Assembly (NCBI RefSeq): GCF_000439375.1
Contig: NZ_ATMI01000040.1
Span: 62,001-126,000 of the forward strand
Source of the DNA: Tatumella saanichensis
GTDB taxonomy: Bacteria; Pseudomonadota; Gammaproteobacteria; Enterobacterales; Enterobacteriaceae
Length of the DNA stretch: 64,000 nucleotides
Reading direction: 5' to 3'
This document shows positions 48,013-58,828 of this stretch, one piece after another (the first letter of the stretch is position 1; the number at the start of each line of letters is the position of its first letter). A program made the translations under genes and the position numbers. Below the pieces are notes generated by a model, which was not told the DNA's origin, searched no databases, and saw only the letters and a list, made by a program, of their open reading frames with translations.

Positions 48013-48366
48013 ATGCGCTTAAAACTCTCTGCGGCAGCATTTTTCGCTGCGGCAATGCTGACCGGATGCAGTTCCGGCGGTAACCAGTTAACCTCTGGTG
48101 GCCAGAATGTCCGTTTTGTTGATGAGCAACCTTCTTCTCAGTGCCGGTTTATCGCTAACCTTACCGGTGAGCAGAGCAACTGGCTGTCCGGACAAAGCCT
48201 GGAAGGTGGTAGCTCTATGCGCGGTGCGGCAAATGACCTGCGTAACAAGGCGGCTGCAATGGGCGGAAACGTCATTTATGGTGCCAGTACACCGGGACTG
48301 TCCGTGATCTCGAACTTTGTCCCTGTTGCCACTAAGATGTCTGGTCAGGTTTACCACTGCCCATAA
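48013..48366 (+). CDS. yjeI: YjeI-family (DUF4156) lipoprotein
   Basis: This 117-residue predicted lipoprotein has a short signal peptide and a lipobox LTGC with the acylated cysteine at residue 19. The mature part contains VRFVDEQPSSQC, the SNWLSGQ block and SMRGAANDLRNKAAAMGGNVIYG, which are highly conserved in YjeI. Its function is unknown. It has the same length as E. coli YjeI and the same place downstream of groL, apart from the inserted cassette. AATGAGGAAAACC precedes the ATG. Confidence 0.92.
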   Translation: MRLKLSAAAFFAAAMLTGCSSGGNQLTSGGQNVRFVDEQPSSQCRFIANLTGEQSNWLSGQSLEGGSSMRGAANDLRNKAAAMGGNVIYGASTPGLSVISNFVPVATKMSGQVYHCP

Positions 48367-48393
48367 TTGGCTGTTAGAAACCACGACCTCCCG

Positions 48394-48424
48394 ACAGGCA
48401 GAGGATTGCTCTGCCTGTTTTGTT
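48394..48424 (+). terminator. Intrinsic terminator after yjeI
   Basis: ACAGGCAGAG (48394-48403) pairs with CTCTGCCTGT (48409-48418) and is followed by TTTGTT. Confidence 0.88.
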
Positions 48425-48431
48425 ATGGCCG

Positions 48432-48857
48432 TTAGCGGCCCGATAACTCACTTTTTTCCTGAGCTAACTGGCGGATGATTTTTTGTTCTTCACGTTTCTT
48501 ATCAGCAATTTTTTCCTGATATTTACTGATTTTATCCTGCTTACCACGGGCCATTGCTTTGTTCAGTTCAGCTTTGGTTTTGCTAATATCATCACGCTTT
48601 TCCGCCAACTTTTTCTCTGACTTTACTACTTTCTTACGAGCATCCTCGCGGATACTTTCTGGCGTACAATAGCGGTTCACTTCACGCAATGCTTTTTCCA
48701 GACCGACCAGCTTACCCGTATTATTGTGTTGCTTTGCGTAGCTGATTTCTTTTTCGATCGCGTGGCGTTTATCGGCACAACTTTCTGCTGCCAGCGCACT
48801 GCTTGCCATCCCGCTGACACACAACGTCAGACCCAGCGCAGTAAACACTTTTTTCAT
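48432..48857 (-). CDS. DUF1090 (YqjC-like) periplasmic protein
   Basis: This 141-residue secreted protein has a signal peptide ending SALA before AES, then CADKRHAIEKEISYAKQHNNTGKLVGLEKALREV, which is the DUF1090 pattern of E. coli YqjC. The rest is a long Lys/Glu-rich helix, probably coiled coil (residues ~75-135). Two cysteines (near residues 27 and 63) could form a disulfide. Its function is unknown. E. coli has yqjC elsewhere, so here it is either relocated or a second family member. Confidence 0.85.
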   Translation of the reverse strand: MKKVFTALGLTLCVSGMASSALAAESCADKRHAIEKEISYAKQHNNTGKLVGLEKALREVNRYCTPESIREDARKKVVKSEKKLAEKRDDISKTKAELNKAMARGKQDKISKYQEKIADKKREEQKIIRQLAQEKSELSGR

Positions 48858-49019
48858 ACATCATCCTTTGTCTTAGGCAAATTAGGCAGTGTATCGAGAG
48901 ATAAACTGCATACTTCTGCCGGCAGCAGTCGTCTGTGAACGTACCGGCAGAAAAACAGAAAGGTAGAGTAGCGTGAATACCAACAAAAAAGCCTGAGGAA
49001 GATCAGAAATCCTTACTTT

Positions 49020-50048
49020 TCAGTCTTGTCTGAGCTGTAAATCAAGCGGCGTTTTACTGGGCTCCCCGCCGATTTCACGGGCCAGTCTCGGCACCAAATA
49101 ACCGGAGGTGAGGCTCAGCAACTCGCGCATGATCTTCCGAGCCTGGTCATCAGAGACATAAAAGTGGGCCGCCCCTTGGACTTTATCCAATACATGCAGG
49201 TAGTAAGGCAGGATCCCAGCCTCAAACAGGGCATGGCTTAACTCAGCCTGAGCCGCGGCATTGTCGTTAATCCCCTTGAGTAATACGGCCTGATTTAACA
49301 GGGTAATCCCAGCACGCTTCAGACGACCCATCGCCGCACTCAGCGTATTATCCACCTCGCTAGCATGGTTGATATGGGTAACCATGATCACCTGCAGCCG
49401 CGTGGAACCCAAACGTTCACAGAGAGCAGGGGTTATCCTGTCAGGGATCACTACCGGTAAGCGGCTATGGATCCTCAAGCGGCGCAGATGCGGGATGGTC
49501 TCTAGTTCACTGACCAAATAGTCAATTTCATGATCTTTTGCCATCAGCGGATCGCCGCCGGAGAAAATGATCTCATCCAGCTCCGGATGCCGACGAATAT
49601 AGTCCAGCGCCACCTGCCAGTTACGTTTATTCCCTTGGTTATCCTGATAAGGAAAGTGGCGGCGGAAACAGTAGCGGCAGTTAACGGCACAGCCACCTTT
49701 TACCAGTAACAAGGCCCGGTTACGGTATTTATGCAGCAGCCCAGGGACAGCACTCTGTTGTTCGTCTAAGGGGTCAGTGCTGTAACCTGGCGTGACAGTC
49801 AATTCCTGCTGCTGGGTTAGCACCTGTAATAAAAGCGGGTCGCGGGGATCCCCTTTCTTCATCCGAGCGATAAAGGCACGTGGCACCCGTAAGGCAAATA
49901 AGCGACGTGCGGGGGCTCCGGCCTGCAGTTCCGGTAGATGTTCCAGATCTAAAAGTGTCAGTAATTCATTGGGTTCGGTAACAACATCACTAAGTTGATA
50001 CAACCAATCTTCTCTGGAAGGGGTATTTAGGGTTACAATGTTTGCCAT
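49020..50048 (-). CDS. epmB: EF-P--(R)-beta-lysine pathway lysine 2,3-aminomutase
   Basis: This radical SAM enzyme isomerises (S)-alpha-lysine to (R)-beta-lysine for attachment to elongation factor P. It has 342 residues, matching E. coli. The Fe-S/SAM motif is CAVNCRYCF near residue 120, and [21 protein letters not shown] and the PLP-lysine region near [12 protein letters not shown] are conserved. The ending [11 protein letters not shown] is identical to the E. coli protein apart from the last residue. It is divergent from its substrate gene efp across 42 bp; epmA, the next enzyme in the pathway, lies 1.2 kb away. Confidence 0.97.
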   Translation of the reverse strand: MANIVTLNTPSREDWLYQLSDVVTEPNELLTLLDLEHLPELQAGAPARRLFALRVPRAFIARMKKGDPRDPLLLQVLTQQQELTVTPGYSTDPLDEQQSAVPGLLHKYRNRALLLVKGGCAVNCRYCFRRHFPYQDNQGNKRNWQVALDYIRRHPELDEIIFSGGDPLMAKDHEIDYLVSELETIPHLRRLRIHSRLPVVIPDRITPALCERLGSTRLQVIMVTHINHASEVDNTLSAAMGRLKRAGITLLNQAVLLKGINDNAAAQAELSHALFEAGILPYYLHVLDKVQGAAHFYVSDDQARKIMRELLSLTSGYLVPRLAREIGGEPSKTPLDLQLRQD

Positions 50049-50090
50049 TTTTTTGGCTTTGTCCAGTATCCATATTTGTCGAGGGCCTTC

Positions 50091-50657
50091 ATGGCAACAT
50101 ATTCTAGCAACGATTTTCGTAACGGTCTTAAAATTATCATTGATGGCGAGCCGTATGCCATCGAAGCCAGTGAGTTTGTTAAACCAGGTAAAGGACAGGC
50201 ATTTGCACGCGTAAAAATGCGTCGTCTGCTGACCGGTAAACTGATTGAGAAGACTTTTAAGTCAACGGATTCTGCTGAAGGTGCTGACGTTGTTGATGTG
50301 ACTCTGACCTACCTGTACAACGACGGTGAGTTCTGGCACTTCATGAACAACAACACCTTCGAACAGCTGGCTGCGGATGAAAAAGCAGTCGGTGAGAACG
50401 CCAAATGGCTGCAAGATCAGGCCGAGTGTATCGTGACGCTGTGGAACGGTAACCCGATTCTGATCACTCCACCAAACTTTATCGAAGCAGAAATCACCGA
50501 AACTGACCCAGGTCTGAAAGGTGATACTGCCGGTACCGGTGGTAAACCTGCGACCCTGAGCACCGGCGCAGTGGTTAAAGTACCGCTTTTCGTACAGATC
50601 GGTGAAGTGATCCGCGTTGATACCCGTTCAGGCGAATACGTTTCACGCGTAAAATAA
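50091..50657 (+). CDS. efp: Elongation factor P
   Basis: This 188-residue translation factor relieves ribosome stalling at polyproline stretches. Three beta-barrel domains are expected, and the modification site is Lys34 in the loop KPGKGQA, to be beta-lysylated by EpmA using EpmB's product. The ATG at 50091 ([12 protein letters not shown]), with GAGGG 5 nt upstream, is the E. coli start; the in-frame ATG at 50076 would add five residues. It is followed by a terminator and then the entericidin genes. Confidence 0.98.
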   Translation: MATYSSNDFRNGLKIIIDGEPYAIEASEFVKPGKGQAFARVKMRRLLTGKLIEKTFKSTDSAEGADVVDVTLTYLYNDGEFWHFMNNNTFEQLAADEKAVGENAKWLQDQAECIVTLWNGNPILITPPNFIEAEITETDPGLKGDTAGTGGKPATLSTGAVVKVPLFVQIGEVIRVDTRSGEYVSRVK

Positions 50658-50664
50658 GTCTGTA

Positions 50665-50694
50665 AGGCGTGCCCTTGGGGCACGCCTGTCTTTT
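50665..50694 (+). terminator. Intrinsic terminator after efp
   Basis: AGGCGTGCC (50665-50673) pairs with GGCACGCCT (50679-50687), followed by GTCTTTT. Confidence 0.88.
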
Positions 50695-50709
50695 ACCTCG
50701 ATGATCATT

Positions 50710-50841
50710 ATGAAAAAACGTCTGATCCCCCTGACACTGTTGTGCCTGATCACCTTTACCCTAAGCGGATGCAATACTTTCCGTGGCTTTGGGGAAGATG
50801 TTTCTCATCTCGGTAATGCTATTTCACGGGTTGCCAGCTAA
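50710..50841 (+). CDS. ecnA: Entericidin A lipoprotein
   Basis: This 43-residue lipoprotein begins with KKRLIP and has a hydrophobic signal and lipobox LSGC with Cys22. The mature peptide, NTFRGFGEDVSHLGNAISR, matches E. coli entericidin A. In E. coli EcnA is described as the antidote to the bacteriolytic entericidin B. An in-frame ATG at 50701 would add three residues. It lies between efp and ecnB in the same order as in E. coli. It is too short for many automatic gene callers. Confidence 0.92.
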   Translation: MKKRLIPLTLLCLITFTLSGCNTFRGFGEDVSHLGNAISRVAS

Positions 50842-50949
50842 ACTGCTGAACTGTGATTTCGCTCACTTCTTGCTATCGTTAGCGCTTAAAATACCGTCTA
50901 CGCTTAATCAGTACTACTCACGTTTCTCTTCATTGATGAGGACATTTTT

Positions 50950-51084
50950 ATGCTGATTAAAAGTGTATTAGCCATTATTTCCGTTGTGATCATCTCCTCA
51001 GCCCTGACTGCCTGTAATACCACTCGTGGAGTGGGGCAGGATGTTGAAGCTGGGGGGAAAGCGATTCAGCGTACGGCAGAGTAA
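50950..51084 (+). CDS. ecnB: Entericidin B lipoprotein
   Basis: This 44-residue lipoprotein has a signal segment and lipobox LTAC (Cys22); the mature part NTTRGVGQDVEAGGKAIQR matches E. coli entericidin B, a stationary-phase (sigma-S) induced toxic lipoprotein. GAGGAC lies 6 nt before the ATG. It is 108 bp after ecnA, so it can have its own promoter, as in E. coli. It is a few residues shorter at the C-terminus than the E. coli protein (48). Confidence 0.93.
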   Translation: MLIKSVLAIISVVIISSALTACNTTRGVGQDVEAGGKAIQRTAE

Positions 51085-51100
51085 TGGCTTATCGACTTGG

Positions 51101-51126
51101 GGAGACGAGCACTGGTCCGTCTCTCC
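51101..51126 (+). terminator. Hairpin after ecnB
   Basis: GGAGACG (51101-51107) pairs with CGTCTC (51118-51123) across a 10-nt loop; CTCTCTATCC follows a few bases later. Moderate evidence only. Confidence 0.5.
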
Positions 51127-51295
51127 GCCTCTCTATCCTGTTTCCTGCAGGATGACAGACTCTTGCTGCAGTAGCCCTTACCGCCTGATGGCGACGTTGC
51201 TCGTTCCGCTCGCGGCCTTAAGCCTGCCATGATTGTACGCGGCCTGCGTTGCATGTAGACTGCTTCACTTTTGTCAGCCCAGGAGTCTCAACACA

Positions 51296-52273
51296 ATGAA
51301 CGAAAGTCCACAATGGCAGCCTGCTGCGCCTGTTGCCAATCTGTTAAAGCGTGCGGCGATCATCGCTGAAATTCGGCGCTTCTTTACTGATCGTGGTGTT
51401 CTGGAAGTTGACACTCCGGCGATGAGTCAGGCGACGGTCACTGATATTCATCTGGTACCGTTTAAAACGCGATTTGTCGGGCCGGGGGCGTCTCAAGGAC
51501 TGGATCTTTGGCTGATGACTAGCCCTGAATATCATATGAAACGTTTGCTGGCAGCGGGGAGTGGGCCGATTTATCAGATGAACCGCAGCTTCCGTAACGA
51601 GGAAGCCGGCCGCCACCATAACCCAGAATTTACAATGCTGGAGTGGTACCGTCCCCATTATGATATGTACCGGCTGATCAATGAAGTGGATGATCTGCTG
51701 CAGCAGATCCTTGAATGCGATGCGTCGGAATCAATCTCCTATCAGCAGGCATTTCTCCGTTGTCTGAATATCGATCCCTTATCTGCGGATAAAGAGGCAC
51801 TGGTGGCAGTGGCAACCACGCTGGGCGTGGGTGATCTTGCCGCTGCAGAAGATGACCGTGATACGCTGCTGCAACTGCTGTTTATGCTCGGTGTTGAGCC
51901 TAAAATCGGCCAAGATCGCCCGACATTTGTTTATCACTTTCCGGCATCGCAGGCGTCGCTGGCTGAAATCAGTACCGAAGACCATCGGGTCGCGGAGCGG
52001 TTTGAGGTATATTACAAAGGCATTGAACTGGCAAATGGCTTTCGTGAATTGACTGATGCCCGTGAACAGCGTCAGCGTTTTGAACAGGATAACCGTCGTC
52101 GTCTCGAAAAAGGCTTAGCGGAACAACCTATCGATCATCTGCTGTTGGCAGCTTTGGAACATGGTTTACCCGACTGCTCAGGGGTAGCTCTGGGCGTAGA
52201 TCGTCTGGTGATGTTGGCGTTAAATGCCGACGCTCTCAGCGAGGTCATTGCCTTTCCAGTCGATCGTTGCTGA
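51296..52273 (+). CDS. epmA: EF-P--(R)-beta-lysine ligase
   Basis: This 325-residue class II lysyl-tRNA synthetase paralogue attaches beta-lysine to Lys34 of EF-P. Class II motifs are visible: motif 2 as [23 protein letters not shown] near residue 100, and motif 3 as [13 protein letters not shown] near 299. It lacks the N-terminal tRNA-binding domain of true LysRS, as expected. The ATG at 51296, preceded by AGGAG, starts MNESPQWQP as in the family; an upstream in-frame start at 51233 is rejected. It converges on mscM. Confidence 0.97.
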   Translation: MNESPQWQPAAPVANLLKRAAIIAEIRRFFTDRGVLEVDTPAMSQATVTDIHLVPFKTRFVGPGASQGLDLWLMTSPEYHMKRLLAAGSGPIYQMNRSFRNEEAGRHHNPEFTMLEWYRPHYDMYRLINEVDDLLQQILECDASESISYQQAFLRCLNIDPLSADKEALVAVATTLGVGDLAAAEDDRDTLLQLLFMLGVEPKIGQDRPTFVYHFPASQASLAEISTEDHRVAERFEVYYKGIELANGFRELTDAREQRQRFEQDNRRRLEKGLAEQPIDHLLLAALEHGLPDCSGVALGVDRLVMLALNADALSEVIAFPVDRC

Positions 52274-52309
52274 GGATTGCCGCCCTGTCAGACAGGGCGC
52301 TATCGGCGG

Positions 52310-55300
52310 TTATAAGCCGCCAGATTTATACACTTTCGCTGCAGGGGTGCCCTGTGCTGCTGGCAGGGTATTGCTGACTTTTTCCATTCGCACCTGGAAA
52401 GGTGGGAAGGGCATCTCAATATTATTCTGTTGAAAGCCCTGCAAGATCAGCTGATGAAGTTCATGACGTAGTGGCATCCGATGTCCCATTTCCGCAGCGT
52501 AAATACGCAGTTCAAATAGCTGGATCCCTTGCTGTAAATCGACCAGAAAGGCCTCCGGTGGCGGCGTTTTCAGGACATAACTGCAACAGTCAGCGGCATG
52601 TTTCAACACGTGGGTAACCAGTTCACTACTGGTCTGTGCTGGTGCTGGAATGGTTAATACCACACGCGTTACTGCATCAGACAGCGACCAGTTAACAAAC
52701 TGTTCGGTAATAAAGGCCTTATTCGGCACGATAATCTCTTTACGATCCCAGTCTGTAATGGTGGTGGCTCGGGTATTAATTTTGGAAATCGTCCCCGTTA
52801 ATTCGCGGATCGTCACGGTATCGCCGATACGGATCGGTTTTTCAAACAGAATGATCAGGCCGGAAATAAAGTTAGCGAAAATTTCCTGTAAGCCGAAGCC
52901 CAGCCCGACACCCAATGCAGCAACCAGCCATTGCAGTTTTGCCCAATCGATACCGAGCATCGAAAAACCGGTCATGCCACCGATAATCATTAGCAGGTAT
53001 TTGGTTAGGGTTATGATTGCATAGCCGGTGCCAGGGGTCAGGCTAAGATGTTGCAAAATAGCCAGTTCCAGCAGTGCCGGCATATTGCGTACCAGTTGCA
53101 GCGTGATCACCAGTACCAGAATAGCGATCAGCACCGCGCCTAGGGTGACCGGTTGAATACTCTCCGCGCCAGGACCAGAGGAGGCATCCCATAGAGGTAT
53201 ATTCTCTAAAAAAGCGAAAGCAGAGTGTAATTCAGACCACAGCAGGATCAGTGATACTAGTGCCACCAGTGTTAACAGCGACCGCACCAGTCGCAGTGAT
53301 TGCGCACTGATGGTGTCGAGATCAATAACCGGTTCCTCCATCTCATAGGATTCGGTACTGGTGGCGTTACTATGTTCTTTTTCCTCTTCACCGCTGCGAG
53401 CGCGGCTGGCCAGCATATCGGCCCTTTTCTGGCGAGCACGGTCAAATTCAATACGTCGCCGCTGGATCAGCATCCAGCGACGGATAATGTGATAAACAAT
53501 TAACAGTACAAACCAGATTGCCAGCGAGCTTTCGAGTCTGGCCAACAGGGCTTGAGCCGTCGCCAGATACCCTACACAGGACGCCAGAGCGGCTATCAGC
53601 GGGATAACCATCATCACATCCCACAATAGGGTATTGGTCATATTGTGGCTGTTACCCTGGCGATCAAAATAGAGCGGTAATCCGGCTCGTTTTAGGGCAT
53701 TGGTCACCACCGTCAAGGCAATACAGATCAAAATAAAACTCAGACGACCGACGGAGGCAGAAAACTGACGGTCTTCGAGGTTATCAAAGGTGATCAGCAC
53801 CATAATTAGCGGCACGATCAGGCCGACCGTCAGAGAGTAATAGCGCATGGCTCTGGCGACAGAGGCCTGTGGCCAACGGAAATGGGCAATAAACAACCCG
53901 TGTGAGCGGGCAAAGGCTGCGCTGATCATAAAGGCCCATAATACGGGTAGGGTGGCCGTCACTCCATCGCCGATGGCCACCGCAATCGGGTAGGGCCAGG
54001 CATGTTGTAATCCATACCCCAGAGCCGCCCACAGTACTGGCAACGGCAAAGCAACCAATACTGACCAGACCACGGTTCTGACGGTCAGACTGAATTTGTC
54101 GAGGGTGACTTTGCCGACTTTAGCGGCAGCACGGGAGAGAAAAGCCTGATAGTGGCGGCGGGAGCTGATACTGATGATCACCAGCAGTAACGCGCCGAGG
54201 ATCGGCATAATGGTATCACGGCTGGTAAGCATCATTGCCGTGGCTTTGCCTAACTGGCCAAACGTATCTAAGGACAGCAGGCGGGAGAGGTCCTGCACTA
54301 CCTGTACCGGGTAATGGAAATTAACCGGCCCGACATCGGCAGTCCAAAACAGATAGCGGTGGGTGGCATCCTTGACGTCATTAAGCGCATCTTGAAGCTG
54401 GGTATTGGCCACTTTTAGCTTGGTAATTTCCAGAATCAGCGAATCACAGCCGGAGATCAGTGAGGTCAGCAGCTCACGCTGAGTGCGGATCTGAGCATCC
54501 AAAATGCGGACTTGTTCTGCAGTAAGCGGCGTACCGTTTTCTTGGGTCAGGGAGTGCAAACTTGCCTGACGGTTGAGCAGGTCTTCGTAATGCAACCGCT
54601 GTACTCGTAATTCCCCCATTTCACTGTCAATTTGTTGCTGCTTAGGCACTTCCGGCAGTCGCGCAACTTGGGCGCGTAGGGCTTCTCCCAACAAATTAGA
54701 CTCTCCCAGCCACTGCGACTGTTCGCGCAGGGTGGAAAGTGCCTGTCGGACCTGTAAAGTCTGATTAGCCGCCAGACGTTGCTGTGACGCGACCAGATCC
54801 ATACGCTGTGCCTGCTGATTCAGGGCAGAGGAGAGGTCACGGTTAATACTGAACTGTTCACTGATGCCTGGGGGCAGTTCACCACTGTTTTCTGCCAGTT
54901 GCTCAGTACGTTCCAGTGCCTGCTGAGCTTCTTGCTGACGCTGGTTATTCAGCTGGTTACGCAGGGCCTGCAGGTAACTGTCGAGCTGTGCCATGGTTTT
55001 CTGGTGCAGTTCAGCCCGTAATCGAGCCAGTTCCTGACGGTTACTGGCGGAGAGCTGCGCCAGTTCCAGCTCATTGACTCGAGCTTTATTGGCCGCATTG
55101 GCGGCTTCTCTGGCCCAAATTTTTGCCTGGCCGAGGGCGGTGGCTGTGGTTTGCTGGCCTTGTAAACGGCGGTCACTGTCTGTCAGTGCCCGTCTAGCTT
55201 CTGTCTGTTGCTGAGGGAGTTGGGTTAGGGAGTCACTGATGTCGCGTGCGCGATCCTGTTCCTGCTGCGCCTGACGTGTTTCCTCGAGTAATTGGCTGCT

Positions 55301-55645
55301 GACCTGTAGAATTTCCTGTTCGAGATCACTGCTATTCAGCGAGGTATTAACGGTTTTTGGATTATCGGTGACTGCGCTGATCTGTTGGCGCAACGCTTTG
55401 GATAACTTTGGGAAATTATCGATCACAGACTGATACTGTGCCGCCTGTTCGATAGATGCCGTGCGCTGATCGAGAAAATCCAGTGCGCTTTGTAGCGCCT
55501 GGATCTGTTCAGCCTGGGCAGGAGTCGCTTTGGCACTTCTGGCATCATTGAGAGCCTGTTTGATCTGTGTCGCGTCAGTGCTATCTGCCGCACACACAGA
55601 AAAACTGAGCCCGAGGCTCAGCACGATCGCCGCAATCAGACGCAC
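52310..55645 (-). CDS. mscM: Miniconductance mechanosensitive channel MscM
   Basis: This large inner-membrane MscS-family channel of 1111 residues (E. coli 1107) opens under hypo-osmotic stress. It has a signal peptide (LSLGLSFSVCAAD), a long Gln-rich periplasmic helical domain (residues ~25-440, coiled-coil-like), about 11 membrane helices and a C-terminal MscS core. The pore/cytoplasmic block LQEIFANFISGLIILFEKPIRIGD and the beta-domain DWDRKEIIVPNKAFITEQFVNW are classic. It lies 17 bp after psd, in the conserved psd-mscM operon. Confidence 0.95.
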   Translation of the reverse strand: MRLIAAIVLSLGLSFSVCAADSTDATQIKQALNDARSAKATPAQAEQIQALQSALDFLDQRTASIEQAAQYQSVIDNFPKLSKALRQQISAVTDNPKTVNTSLNSSDLEQEILQVSSQLLEETRQAQQEQDRARDISDSLTQLPQQQTEARRALTDSDRRLQGQQTTATALGQAKIWAREAANAANKARVNELELAQLSASNRQELARLRAELHQKTMAQLDSYLQALRNQLNNQRQQEAQQALERTEQLAENSGELPPGISEQFSINRDLSSALNQQAQRMDLVASQQRLAANQTLQVRQALSTLREQSQWLGESNLLGEALRAQVARLPEVPKQQQIDSEMGELRVQRLHYEDLLNRQASLHSLTQENGTPLTAEQVRILDAQIRTQRELLTSLISGCDSLILEITKLKVANTQLQDALNDVKDATHRYLFWTADVGPVNFHYPVQVVQDLSRLLSLDTFGQLGKATAMMLTSRDTIMPILGALLLVIISISSRRHYQAFLSRAAAKVGKVTLDKFSLTVRTVVWSVLVALPLPVLWAALGYGLQHAWPYPIAVAIGDGVTATLPVLWAFMISAAFARSHGLFIAHFRWPQASVARAMRYYSLTVGLIVPLIMVLITFDNLEDRQFSASVGRLSFILICIALTVVTNALKRAGLPLYFDRQGNSHNMTNTLLWDVMMVIPLIAALASCVGYLATAQALLARLESSLAIWFVLLIVYHIIRRWMLIQRRRIEFDRARQKRADMLASRARSGEEEKEHSNATSTESYEMEEPVIDLDTISAQSLRLVRSLLTLVALVSLILLWSELHSAFAFLENIPLWDASSGPGAESIQPVTLGAVLIAILVLVITLQLVRNMPALLELAILQHLSLTPGTGYAIITLTKYLLMIIGGMTGFSMLGIDWAKLQWLVAALGVGLGFGLQEIFANFISGLIILFEKPIRIGDTVTIRELTGTISKINTRATTITDWDRKEIIVPNKAFITEQFVNWSLSDAVTRVVLTIPAPAQTSSELVTHVLKHAADCCSYVLKTPPPEAFLVDLQQGIQLFELRIYAAEMGHRMPLRHELHQLILQGFQQNNIEMPFPPFQVRMEKVSNTLPAAQGTPAAKVYKSGGL

Positions 55646-55662
55646 GTCAGGATCCTCCGAGC

Positions 55663-56559
55663 TTACTCAGTAGCCGCAGTGTCAGTGCGAAGGCTGCTCA
55701 TAGCAGCTGCCAGCGGCTGGCCGAGGCGAGTACGGCTACCCGCTTCCAGAGATTCGCTAAGCATCACTTTATTTTGGGCAAACAGATTGATCACGGTAGA
55801 GCCCAGTTTGAAACGGCCCATCTCATCACCTTTCAGCAATACTACTGCTCCGTCAGCTTCTGCTGCAGGATAATGCCAGCGCTTAATCACTCCTTCACGT
55901 GGTGGGGTAATGGTACCGGCCCAGACGGTTTCAATACTGCCGACAATGGTAGCGCCGACGAGGATTTGCACCATCGGGCCAAAATCGGTGTCGAAATAGC
56001 AGACCACGCGTTCATTGCGGGCAAACAGGTTAGGGATATTGCGTGCCGTCAGCGGGTTAACCGAGTAGAGATCGCCTGGCACGTAGACCATTTCACGCAG
56101 AATACCGTTACACGGCATGTGTACACGGTGATAATCGCGGGGGGCCAAATAGGTAGTGATAAATTGGCCATTGTAGAAATCAGCGGCCCGACGCTCATCG
56201 CCGGCCAGCAGTGCTTCTAAGGTATAATTATGGCCCTTGGCTTGAAAGACCAGGTTCTCTTCAATGCGTCCGGCTTGACTGACGGCACCGTCTGCTGGCT
56301 GAGTCAGCAGGTTTGGATCGTTATCAATTGGGCGGGCACCCTCTTTCAGAGGGCGAACGAAGAAATCGTTGAAGGTGGGGTAGGCAGAGGTCTCTTTTTT
56401 GACGGCTTCAGACATATCCACTTTGTAATACCAGACAAACAGATCGATCACTGCCCGTGTCAGCCAGCCACCTTTGCGGCTTGCTCCCCAGCCTGCCAGT
56501 TCGGTTAAGGCTTTTTTAGGTAATACTGCATTGATGCCAAGTTTGATTCGTTCCAGCAT
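55663..56559 (-). CDS. psd: Phosphatidylserine decarboxylase proenzyme
   Basis: This membrane-associated enzyme makes phosphatidylethanolamine. The 298-residue proenzyme self-cleaves at the LGST motif ([12 protein letters not shown]), where Ser254 becomes the pyruvoyl group, the same number as in E. coli. The catalytic block [13 protein letters not shown] is present. The ATG at 56559, with AGGAGG 5 nt upstream, is chosen over an in-frame start at 56607. The C-terminal tail after the LGST motif is about 44 residues, shorter than in E. coli. It is followed by mscM after 17 bp. Confidence 0.97.
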   Translation of the reverse strand: MLERIKLGINAVLPKKALTELAGWGASRKGGWLTRAVIDLFVWYYKVDMSEAVKKETSAYPTFNDFFVRPLKEGARPIDNDPNLLTQPADGAVSQAGRIEENLVFQAKGHNYTLEALLAGDERRAADFYNGQFITTYLAPRDYHRVHMPCNGILREMVYVPGDLYSVNPLTARNIPNLFARNERVVCYFDTDFGPMVQILVGATIVGSIETVWAGTITPPREGVIKRWHYPAAEADGAVVLLKGDEMGRFKLGSTVINLFAQNKVMLSESLEAGSRTRLGQPLAAAMSSLRTDTAATE

Positions 56560-56645
56560 GTTGCCTCCTGGCGTTAACATGTTCTTAAAAGTAAAAGGGC
56601 AATTCACACCGCTGTGGTGTCCGCCAGTCTGTGTGATGACGTCAG

Positions 56646-57698
56646 TTAATCCTCACTGACTGAGAAGTTTTTACGGACTTTCACCTGTGCCATGCTCTCA
56701 AGGATGCGGTGATAGCTGTCGAAGCGGATCTCACTGATTTTTCCGTCGTCGACCGCTTGGCGGATGGCACAACCTGGATCGGTATCGTGCTTACAATCGC
56801 GAAATTTGCAGTGGCCGAGATAGTCGGCAAATTCTACAAAGCCGCGGGTAACCTGTTCCGGCTCAAGGTGCCACAAGCCGAATTCTCTGACTCCCGGGGA
56901 GTCAATCACCTTGCCGCCGTGCGGGAAGTGATAAAGGCGGGCTGCCGTAGTGGTATGCTGACCGAGGCCTGAATTATCAGAGACATCGTTGGTTAGGATC
57001 TGTTCCTGCTCACCGCTATCCAGTCCCAGCAGTTTGTTTAATAGGCTCGACTTGCCAACGCCAGATTGTCCGGCAAAAATACTGATACGGTCAGTCAATG
57101 CCTGCTCAAGAGGCGCCAGACCTTGGCGAGTGTGGCTCGAAACCATCAGCACCGGATACCCGATATCGCGATAAATCCCCATCTGCTCATCGACGAAACG
57201 GCGTCCATCATCATCCAGTAGGTCGGTTTTATTCAGAACCAGTAATGGAGCAATACCCAGTGTTTCGCAGGCAATCAAGTAACGGTCAATAATATTCAGT
57301 GACAGCTCCGGCAAGATGGCCGAGACGATGACTATCTGATCGATATTCGCGGCAATCGGTTTCAGGCCGTCGTAGTAATCAGGACGGTTCAACACCGAGG
57401 TGCGCTCGTGGACTGCTTCAACAATGCCTTTGCCGGTACCACTTTGCGGGGCGCGCCACACGACGCGGTCCCCGGTCACCAGTGAGCGTAGCGTTCGGCG
57501 TAGATTACAGCGCAGAATTTGGCCTTGGCTATCTTCTACATCGGCATGCATGCCCAATCGGCTGATCACAATACCTTCCTGCGGCTCGCCAAACAGGCTG
57601 TCATCGGGCTCTGGTTTTTCAGCGCGTGTTTTCAGGCGTCGCTGGTGGTTCGCATTCACCCGACGCTGTTGACCTTTTGACAGTTTATTTTTGCTCAC
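56646..57698 (-). CDS. rsgA: Small ribosomal subunit biogenesis GTPase RsgA
   Basis: This circularly permuted GTPase assists maturation of the 30S subunit. With the GTG at 57698 ([13 protein letters not shown]), the product has 350 residues, as in E. coli, with AGAGGAA just upstream; an ATG at 57710 would add four residues. An N-terminal OB domain is followed by G4 (LNKTDLLDD), G1 ([12 protein letters not shown]), G2 (TTTAARL) and G3 ([11 protein letters not shown]), and a C-terminal zinc site [14 protein letters not shown]. It is divergent from orn. Confidence 0.97.
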   Translation of the reverse strand: MSKNKLSKGQQRRVNANHQRRLKTRAEKPEPDDSLFGEPQEGIVISRLGMHADVEDSQGQILRCNLRRTLRSLVTGDRVVWRAPQSGTGKGIVEAVHERTSVLNRPDYYDGLKPIAANIDQIVIVSAILPELSLNIIDRYLIACETLGIAPLLVLNKTDLLDDDGRRFVDEQMGIYRDIGYPVLMVSSHTRQGLAPLEQALTDRISIFAGQSGVGKSSLLNKLLGLDSGEQEQILTNDVSDNSGLGQHTTTAARLYHFPHGGKVIDSPGVREFGLWHLEPEQVTRGFVEFADYLGHCKFRDCKHDTDPGCAIRQAVDDGKISEIRFDSYHRILESMAQVKVRKNFSVSED

Positions 57699-57800
57699 AC
57701 TTCCTCTCATGATTTGCCAGACTTCGCCCGGCGGGGCAAAACGTCTATGATACCATTAATAGTGACTCATAGACGATTTTAGCAACGGTGAGAGAGAAGT

Positions 57801-58352
57801 ATGACAACCGCAAGTGAAAACAATCTGATCTGGATTGATCTGGAAATGACCGGGCTGGACCCGGAACAGGATCGAATCATCGAAATCGCCACACTGGTTA
57901 CTGATGCTGACTTGAACATTTTGGCAGAAGGGCCGGTGATTGCGGTGCATCAGTCAGCGGAACAACTGGCGCTGATGGATGAGTGGAATGTCCGAACCCA
58001 CACCGGTAGTGGGCTGGTTGACCGCGTCAAAGTCAGTGACTATGATGACCGCCGGGCGGAACTGGCTACACTAGAGTTCTTAAAGCAATGGGTACCGGCT
58101 AATGCCTCGCCGATCTGCGGGAACAGTATCGGCCAAGACCGCCGCTTTTTATACAAATATATGCCAGAACTGGAAGAGTGGTTCCATTATCGGGCTGTGG
58201 ATGTCAGCACCCTTAAAGAATTGGCTCGTCGCTGGAAGCCTGAAATTTTGCCTGGCTTCAAAAAAACCGGTAGCCATCAGGCACTGGATGATATTCGTGA
58301 GTCGGTAGCTGAATTACGCTACTACCGCGAGAATTTCCTTAGTCTTAAGTAA
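57801..58352 (+). CDS. orn: Oligoribonuclease
   Basis: This essential DEDDh 3'-5' exoribonuclease degrades 2-5-nt RNA fragments, including pGpG from c-di-GMP turnover. It has 183 residues (E. coli 181). Catalytic residues are in [13 protein letters not shown] (Asp, Glu), SIGQDRRFL (Asp) and [12 protein letters not shown] (His, Asp). AGAGAGAAG precedes the ATG. It is upstream of the tRNA-Gly cluster as in E. coli. Confidence 0.98.
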   Translation: MTTASENNLIWIDLEMTGLDPEQDRIIEIATLVTDADLNILAEGPVIAVHQSAEQLALMDEWNVRTHTGSGLVDRVKVSDYDDRRAELATLEFLKQWVPANASPICGNSIGQDRRFLYKYMPELEEWFHYRAVDVSTLKELARRWKPEILPGFKKTGSHQALDDIRESVAELRYYRENFLSLK

Positions 58353-58429
58353 AAACGACTATTCTGTCAGCAACCTGATGTTTTAATCAGCAGTCAGATA
58401 AAAAGCTGAAAAAATATGAACAACGGGGC

Positions 58430-58457
58430 TTGCGCCGGGAAATTATTCTCGTATAAT
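58430..58457 (+). promoter_or_regulatory. Promoter of the tRNA-Gly cluster
   Basis: TTGCGC (58430-58435) and TATAAT (58452-58457) have a 16-bp spacer, followed by TCGCACCCC, a G/C-rich discriminator typical of growth-rate-controlled RNA promoters. The first tRNA begins 40 bp downstream. Confidence 0.85.
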
Positions 58458-58497
58458 TCGCACCCCGTAACGATGAAGAATTTATGTCGTTGCCGGC

Positions 58498-58573
<76 letters not shown>

Positions 58574-58607
58574 AATTAAAAAATGATGTTGTAGTAGTTT
58601 CTCCGAT

Positions 58608-58683
<76 letters not shown>

Positions 58684-58718
58684 GAGAATGTAAGATATTA
58701 CAAGTAGTACCCTCCAAT

Positions 58719-58794
<76 letters not shown>

Positions 58795-58828
58795 AATTTT
58801 CTTTCTTTTTGTTCTGTTTTATTCTCTC